A DNA stretch of 64,000 bases, from the NCBI RefSeq assembly GCF_932526225.1, contig NC_064044.1, positions 4,056,092 to 4,120,091 of the forward strand. The letters are read 5' to 3'. The notes beneath the pieces are model-generated. The model worked only from the letters and a program-made list of their open reading frames with translations, was not told the DNA's origin and ran no database searches. Made by a program: the position numbers and the translations under genes. The stretch comes from Nematostella vectensis (lineage: Eukaryota > Cnidaria > Anthozoa > Actiniaria > Edwardsiidae). Every line of letters begins with the position of its first letter. Position 1 is the first letter of the stretch. Below, piece after piece: positions 59,785 through 64,000 of the stretch.

Positions 59785-59957
59785 GACAGGTTACAAACAG
59801 TTACCTTGCACTCCATGTTTTCGAGATCGAGACCACAGGTAGACCGACAGGTTACAAACATAGTTACCTTGCACTCCATGTTTTCGAGATCGAGACCACA
59901 GGTAGACCGACAAGTTACAAACATAGTTACCTTGCACTCCATGTTTTCGAGATCGAG
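59785..59957. repeat. 63-bp tandem repeat of the cyclin exon 5 donor junction
   Basis: On minus, the last 27 bases of the exon (including GAAAACATGGAGTGCAAG) plus GTAACTATGTTTGTAAC and following intron are repeated, with donors at 59931/59930, 59868/59867 and 59805/59804. The unit is 63 bp, a multiple of three, and has no stop, so each alternative donor keeps the frame. Confidence 0.9.
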
Positions 59958-62900
59958 AAGTACTTCTGACATGCGCAGTAAACAAGGCCTTAAATCTTCA
60001 TACTTGTACCCAGACCCCGGAACGGTCTGGATCAATCTCCCGTCTTCCCATACAAAACCTCTGGCCATGAAGAACGCGGTCGCAGCTATGATGGAGGGCT
60101 TGAAAGTGACCATGATCGCGTCCAGCATGGCGGCCTCCATGATAAACTTTGACACGACATAAGTCTCTGAACAAAAGCAAGGTGTCAAGGTAAGCGACAA
60201 AAAAAATTGTAAGGAAATGACCAGTAAGGGCGTGGCTGTGCCCCCGTTATTTTCTCAGTGTTTCTGTACTGTGCCCCTCCAATATATCGAGACCTGCTAC
60301 GGCCATGGTTTTTGTTAATGACACGCTTTGACGTCATCTGTGCATCGTTAGAGCACGCAAACATGAGCCCTATTTGTTGATTAACTAATAAAAAGTGAAC
60401 GTTCTTCTCCCCCCACCCCCTCGAGGCATTCAGAATCGTAACAAGGGAGGATGGCGGAAGCTCGCTACGCCCTCAGATTTAGGCAAAATCTTTCAATCTT
60501 CGGCAGACAGCTTGCTGTAAACAGCAAAAACATGTATGGATGTTTGTTCTGACTAATCACACGCGAGATGTTTTGACTTGACTCTTCGCTTCTGACACGC
60601 TAGAAGACAATAAACATTCCACAAATATTTCTGGGTGTTTACAGTTTTACTGATCGCGCTGAAAATCTTGAATTCAGATGTGTATTTTCCTACCGAGATC
60701 TATGGCTGAAGCCCTAGCGATAGGGCGAAGGAAGAAAGTTGGCAAGGGTTGAGCTAGATCAAACTCCAGACACGTGAGCAGCCTCGTTTCCATGTGCCTC
60801 AGTTCTGATTGGTCGAAGGCTTGATCTGCCATCGCAACCAGCTCCTCCCGCGTAGGAACGAACCTCGCAAAAATAAGGTATTCAAGGGAGCTGATATGAT
60901 GTAGATATTATACAATTATTAAATCAAGGTATCGCCTTCTTCTTGACTACCGCGTTAATGACCTAAAAAACGCCTCCTATCTAATGAACGCCCCTCCTAC
61001 GCTGACAGGTTTGTGAAAGTCCCTCTCAAAGAAACGCCCCCCTATTTAAAAAGCCCCCCCTTTTCTACCACCCAGCCTAAACCCAAACGACATAGGAATT
61101 CAGGTGATATAAATAAAATTTAAATGTCTTTTTGCTTAATCAACCTGGTAGGCGAGTAGAGTCTTGCTCGATGCCAAGAAACGCTTGCTACGCAGACTAT
61201 AACTTAACGTGATCCTGACTGAAATCAGAACCTCAATACACTCGGGTCTGTTAAATTGTTATAATTCAACATTAACGCCCCTCTCTAATAAACGCCCCCT
61301 ATATCTATGATCTATGTCAATTAGATCATTTCGTATTAGATCATAGTCGTATGTCATACTCATCATCATCGTCTTTGTCACCATCATGATCATAATCGTC
61401 TTCCTCATCATTGTCGTTATAATCGTAAACATTGCCGTCAAAGTCGTCGTCGTCATCATTATCAACAACAGCATCACGTCGTTATCATTAATAGCATAAA
61501 CATCCCGACTATGGTCATCCTTGTATACACACACCTTTTATACCATCCTCCAATCACCTCCGCCCCCAGACTTGCAGCCCCCCCAGCTTAATCACACCTC
61601 ACCGTACCCCCATCTCCTCACCTATCTTTGTACTTGCAGGCGACAAGAAGGCACACCATACCATGAACCCCCCCCCCCCTCCCTCCCCCTCCCAGCTTAA
61701 ACACACCTTTCCGTACGCCCCATTCCCCTTACCTATCCTCGTACTTGCAGGCGACAAGAAGGCACGCCATGCCTAGGAGCTGGAAGTGTGCGACGGGGAC
61801 AGTGCGTAGCGACATGTACCTGTCCACTAGCGCTACGATTAGATACAGGCAGTCTTGAGGGAAGTTATAGAACAGATGAACCTGAGGACAAGATTGCTTT
61901 GGTATTTCAGCTCGACTCCGGTCGACCCCTTCGTTTGTAGTTAAGAAGACGCTTGATTGATTTCATGTGTGTATTTGGATAGAAGTTTCTAGATTGATCT
62001 AGTGACCTATTACCTGAGCTATGGATGTCAATTTAGACTACCGTTGACCCTACCCTGCGTTTTTCTCTAGACACGCCCATGGTTCAGTGGTATAAAACAT
62101 TTGAGATACGCACGCTTTTATTATCGGCTAAAGATCTGCAATGCCGCAGTATAAATCTTGCAATAATAAAATTTGTGCCTGATTTTTGCATTACGACCAG
62201 TCCTGAACTTTGCATTTATATGATCACATACGACAAAGACTATGAATTCCAAAAACATTTTTTTCAAGAAATAAAAAGGGTCACACCTTTTTGTCGTTAA
62301 ATTTAAAAAAATATATAAAAGAAATTTTATATTCTATATTTTTGTGTTTTTATCGCACTACGAAATTTTCGTTGTTTTGCACCGACGAAGGTCTTCACAG
62401 AGGTATAAAATATCTGCTGACTATCTCTCTAGTAGAATAAAATAATAGAATCTCCGGTACCCAGAAAAATCAAACCCCAAACTCTCAAAGTATCTGGATC
62501 TTTTTACCTCAATAAGCCAATCGATCAAGACCGCGCGGGCCTGGTGGCTAACCTCTCCTTGCTTTTCTAGAAAGTTTTCAGGAAGCTGGTACTTGTTTTC
62601 TAGCGCCATTGCGTATCGCATAATTTGACTCCTGTAGCTGCTTACAGATGCCCAGTCTTCCACGGTATCTCGTCCTTCAGAAAAAGATAGGAAACTCAAA
62701 TACTGCCCTTTCTCTATCTTCCTGTCCCCTAGCAAACCTTTTTACGCGTCTGAAGACGATTAAACTGGGTGCTGTACCAGGACCTCCGGGCCCTAGTTAA
62801 CCCATATAGCCCGCTCTATCATACATATATTAATTCTGGTAAGAGGGACAAATGGAGGAGTTTTAAGATTTAAGGAATTGCTGGTTAAGCGTCTATAGAC

Positions 62901-63519
62901 GATTATACTTGGTGGTCTACCAGGCCCTACTTAACCCATATTGCCCGCTCTATCATACATATTAATCCTGGTTAAGAGGACAAATGGTGGAGTTTTAAGG
63001 AATTGCTGGTTACGCGTCTAAAGAGTAAGGACTCAACCCAAATAGCCCGCTCTATCATACATGGTAAGATTGGTGGAGTTTTAACGAATTGCCGCATCCT
63101 TTCCACCCTAGAACACTATTACTAACAACCCTAAGCTATCAAGGGATTCGCTAGTATAAAAGTATATTGCACTTCCCTCCCCCCTATCGCACTCTCGATT
63201 ACGAGTAATCCTTAGTATAAGAGCATACTGCACTTATTATTTCACAGTGCTTACACCCTCCCCTCCCTTTTCATTTTGTGACCTTACCTTGATCGCTGGC
63301 TACTGTAAAACTGGTGTTTTCTGCGTCCGTAACTTTGTTGTCTTCATCAAAGAATCCGCTGTCATTCAGTCGCGATCGTGTCCTAGGTCGAGGGGCGCAT
63401 AAGATACCTGGCACAAAATGAGTTCCTGTTGATGGGCAACCGAGATCCGGTTTGCAATCCTCATCGTCAGCCGAAATCTTCTCCTCTTTAGATGATGATT
63501 TTTCCGGTGATTGCAGCAT
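59931..63519 (-). CDS. Mitotic (A/B-type) cyclin-like protein
   Basis: Minus-strand gene with five coding exons in phase: 63519-63288, 62674-62508, 61881-61733, 60863-60694, 60166-59931; 318 residues to the last donor. The N-terminal region is acidic and unstructured, with RSRLNDSGFFDE. The cyclin box starts IMRYAMALENKYQLPENFLE and has HQARAVLIDWLIEV, the mitotic-cyclin form of the MRAILVDWL motif, then DCLYLIVALVDRYMS and FQLLGMACLLVACKYEDR. The second cyclin fold follows: ELRHMETRLLTCLEFDLAQP and VTFKPSIIAATAFFMARG. Cyclins activate CDKs; B3- or O-type relatives are the best guesses, subfamily not fixed. No RxxL destruction box is certain. An acceptor (ctatcag) just before the ATG suggests a 5' UTR exon to the right. 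The C-terminus is uncertain: either a further exon, or read-through of the 63-bp repeat to a stop near 59775. Confidence 0.85.
61574..61776. repeat. Tandem duplication of the cyclin exon 3 donor junction
   Basis: The end of exon 3 with its donor (GATAG/GTAAGG at 61733/61732, minus) and about 45 bp of intron recur about 105-110 bp downstream as GATAG/GTGAGG near 61626, with shared plus-strand cttgcaggcgacaagaaggc. The second copy keeps a good donor. Confidence 0.85.
62742..63090. repeat. ~125-145-bp tandem repeat, three units
   Basis: Units share gcgtct-agacgatta, cccgctctatcatacat and ggagttttaa. It lies in the first cyclin intron, just upstream of the exon 2 acceptor. Non-coding. Confidence 0.85.
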
Positions 63520-64000
63520 CGCTGATAGTGTGGTTGAAAGAGGATCGAAGAGTAAAGCACACAGTGAGGGTGTATTTAACAAGGATTGCTAACTTTACTA
63601 TTATTGTTGCAACATACAAACTAAGAAGATTACAAACTAGTTAGCTGGACTCATCCTGAGCTGTCAAAAGGAAAGAATTACAATATTTGATTGGCGTGAA
63701 GTTTTTACAAGCCAGCCAATCACAGCTTTGGTATTAATCTAATCAACCAATCACTGACGAGCTATAATGAAAGCGTGCAAACTTGCCCACAAAACCACAG
63801 TCAATGACAATTTATTCCTAATGCAATTCCTAAAGGGTGTGGATTTGGCACGCGTCCACGCGTACCATCTACCAATGATAAAGCGCGTACCATCTACCAA
63901 TGATAAAGCGCGAGCCATTCTCCGTCTACGTGTAAATAGAAAAACTATTGACTGGCTGCCTGGTTGGTCTACGTAGGCACGGTGGGATACGGGAAGTAAA
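63520..64000. other. Upstream region of the cyclin gene
   Basis: Expected to hold the 5' UTR and promoter. CCAAT boxes occur (inverted attgg or direct ccaat) near 63691, 63715 and 63749, a common feature of cell-cycle promoters. A 25-bp direct repeat (gcgtaccatctaccaatgat) lies at 63860-63906. No other gene seen. Confidence 0.5.

Noticed and set aside
61330-61500. 91-codon minus-strand ORF (MMLLLIMMTTTT)
   Set aside because: Cryptic ATC/GTC trinucleotide repeat in a cyclin intron.
62079-62300. 73-codon plus-strand ORF in a cyclin intron
   Set aside because: AT-rich intronic sequence with no recognisable domain, antisense to the gene.

Overview
This window is animal nuclear DNA. Its genes are split by many short GT/AG introns, intergenic DNA is AT-rich, and introns are full of small inverted-repeat transposons, poly-C/G runs and minisatellites. 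Gene content (peroxisomal acyl-CoA oxidase with a C-terminal SKL, RFC1 with vertebrate-like architecture, a NAT8-type acetyltransferase cluster) and the repeat style suggest a cnidarian, most likely an anthozoan such as a sea anemone. The clade is an inference; no organism-specific marker was found.

Layout. (1) 0.14-2.2 kb, minus strand: 5' part of a secretory JmjC/cupin-type oxygenase, running off the left edge. (2) 2.6-13.1 kb, plus strand: complete 16-exon acyl-CoA oxidase, 661 residues, head-to-head with the JmjC gene across 422 bp. (3) 13.6-35.5 kb: a cluster of four NAT8-like membrane acetyltransferase loci (13.6, 17.3 and 25.5 kb on plus; 34.5-35.4 kb on minus). The middle two lie in a recent tandem duplication with an ~8.2 kb repeat spacing; the second copy is frameshifted and the first has lost the ancestral stop codon. 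(4) 35.5-41.3 kb: no recognised gene, but a 170-bp inverted-repeat element containing a well-formed hammerhead ribozyme. (5) 41.36-58.19 kb, plus strand: complete RFC1, 23 coding exons, 1,052 residues, with very large intronic tandem arrays. (6) 59.9-63.5 kb, minus strand: a mitotic-type cyclin, tail-to-tail with RFC1.

The most unusual pattern is in RFC1 and the neighbouring cyclin gene. At four introns, a segment spanning the end of the upstream exon and its 5' splice site has been duplicated into the intron: about 45 copies after RFC1 exon 18, about 24 after RFC1 exon 14, three after cyclin coding exon 5 and two at cyclin coding exon 3. These minisatellites appear to have been seeded by splice donor junctions. 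Two further layers are notable: transposon copies with clear target-site duplications (Mutator-like 9-10 bp; PIF/Harbinger-like TAA), and the hammerhead ribozyme element. Exon borders were read by eye from splice consensus, phase and protein similarity, without transcript evidence.
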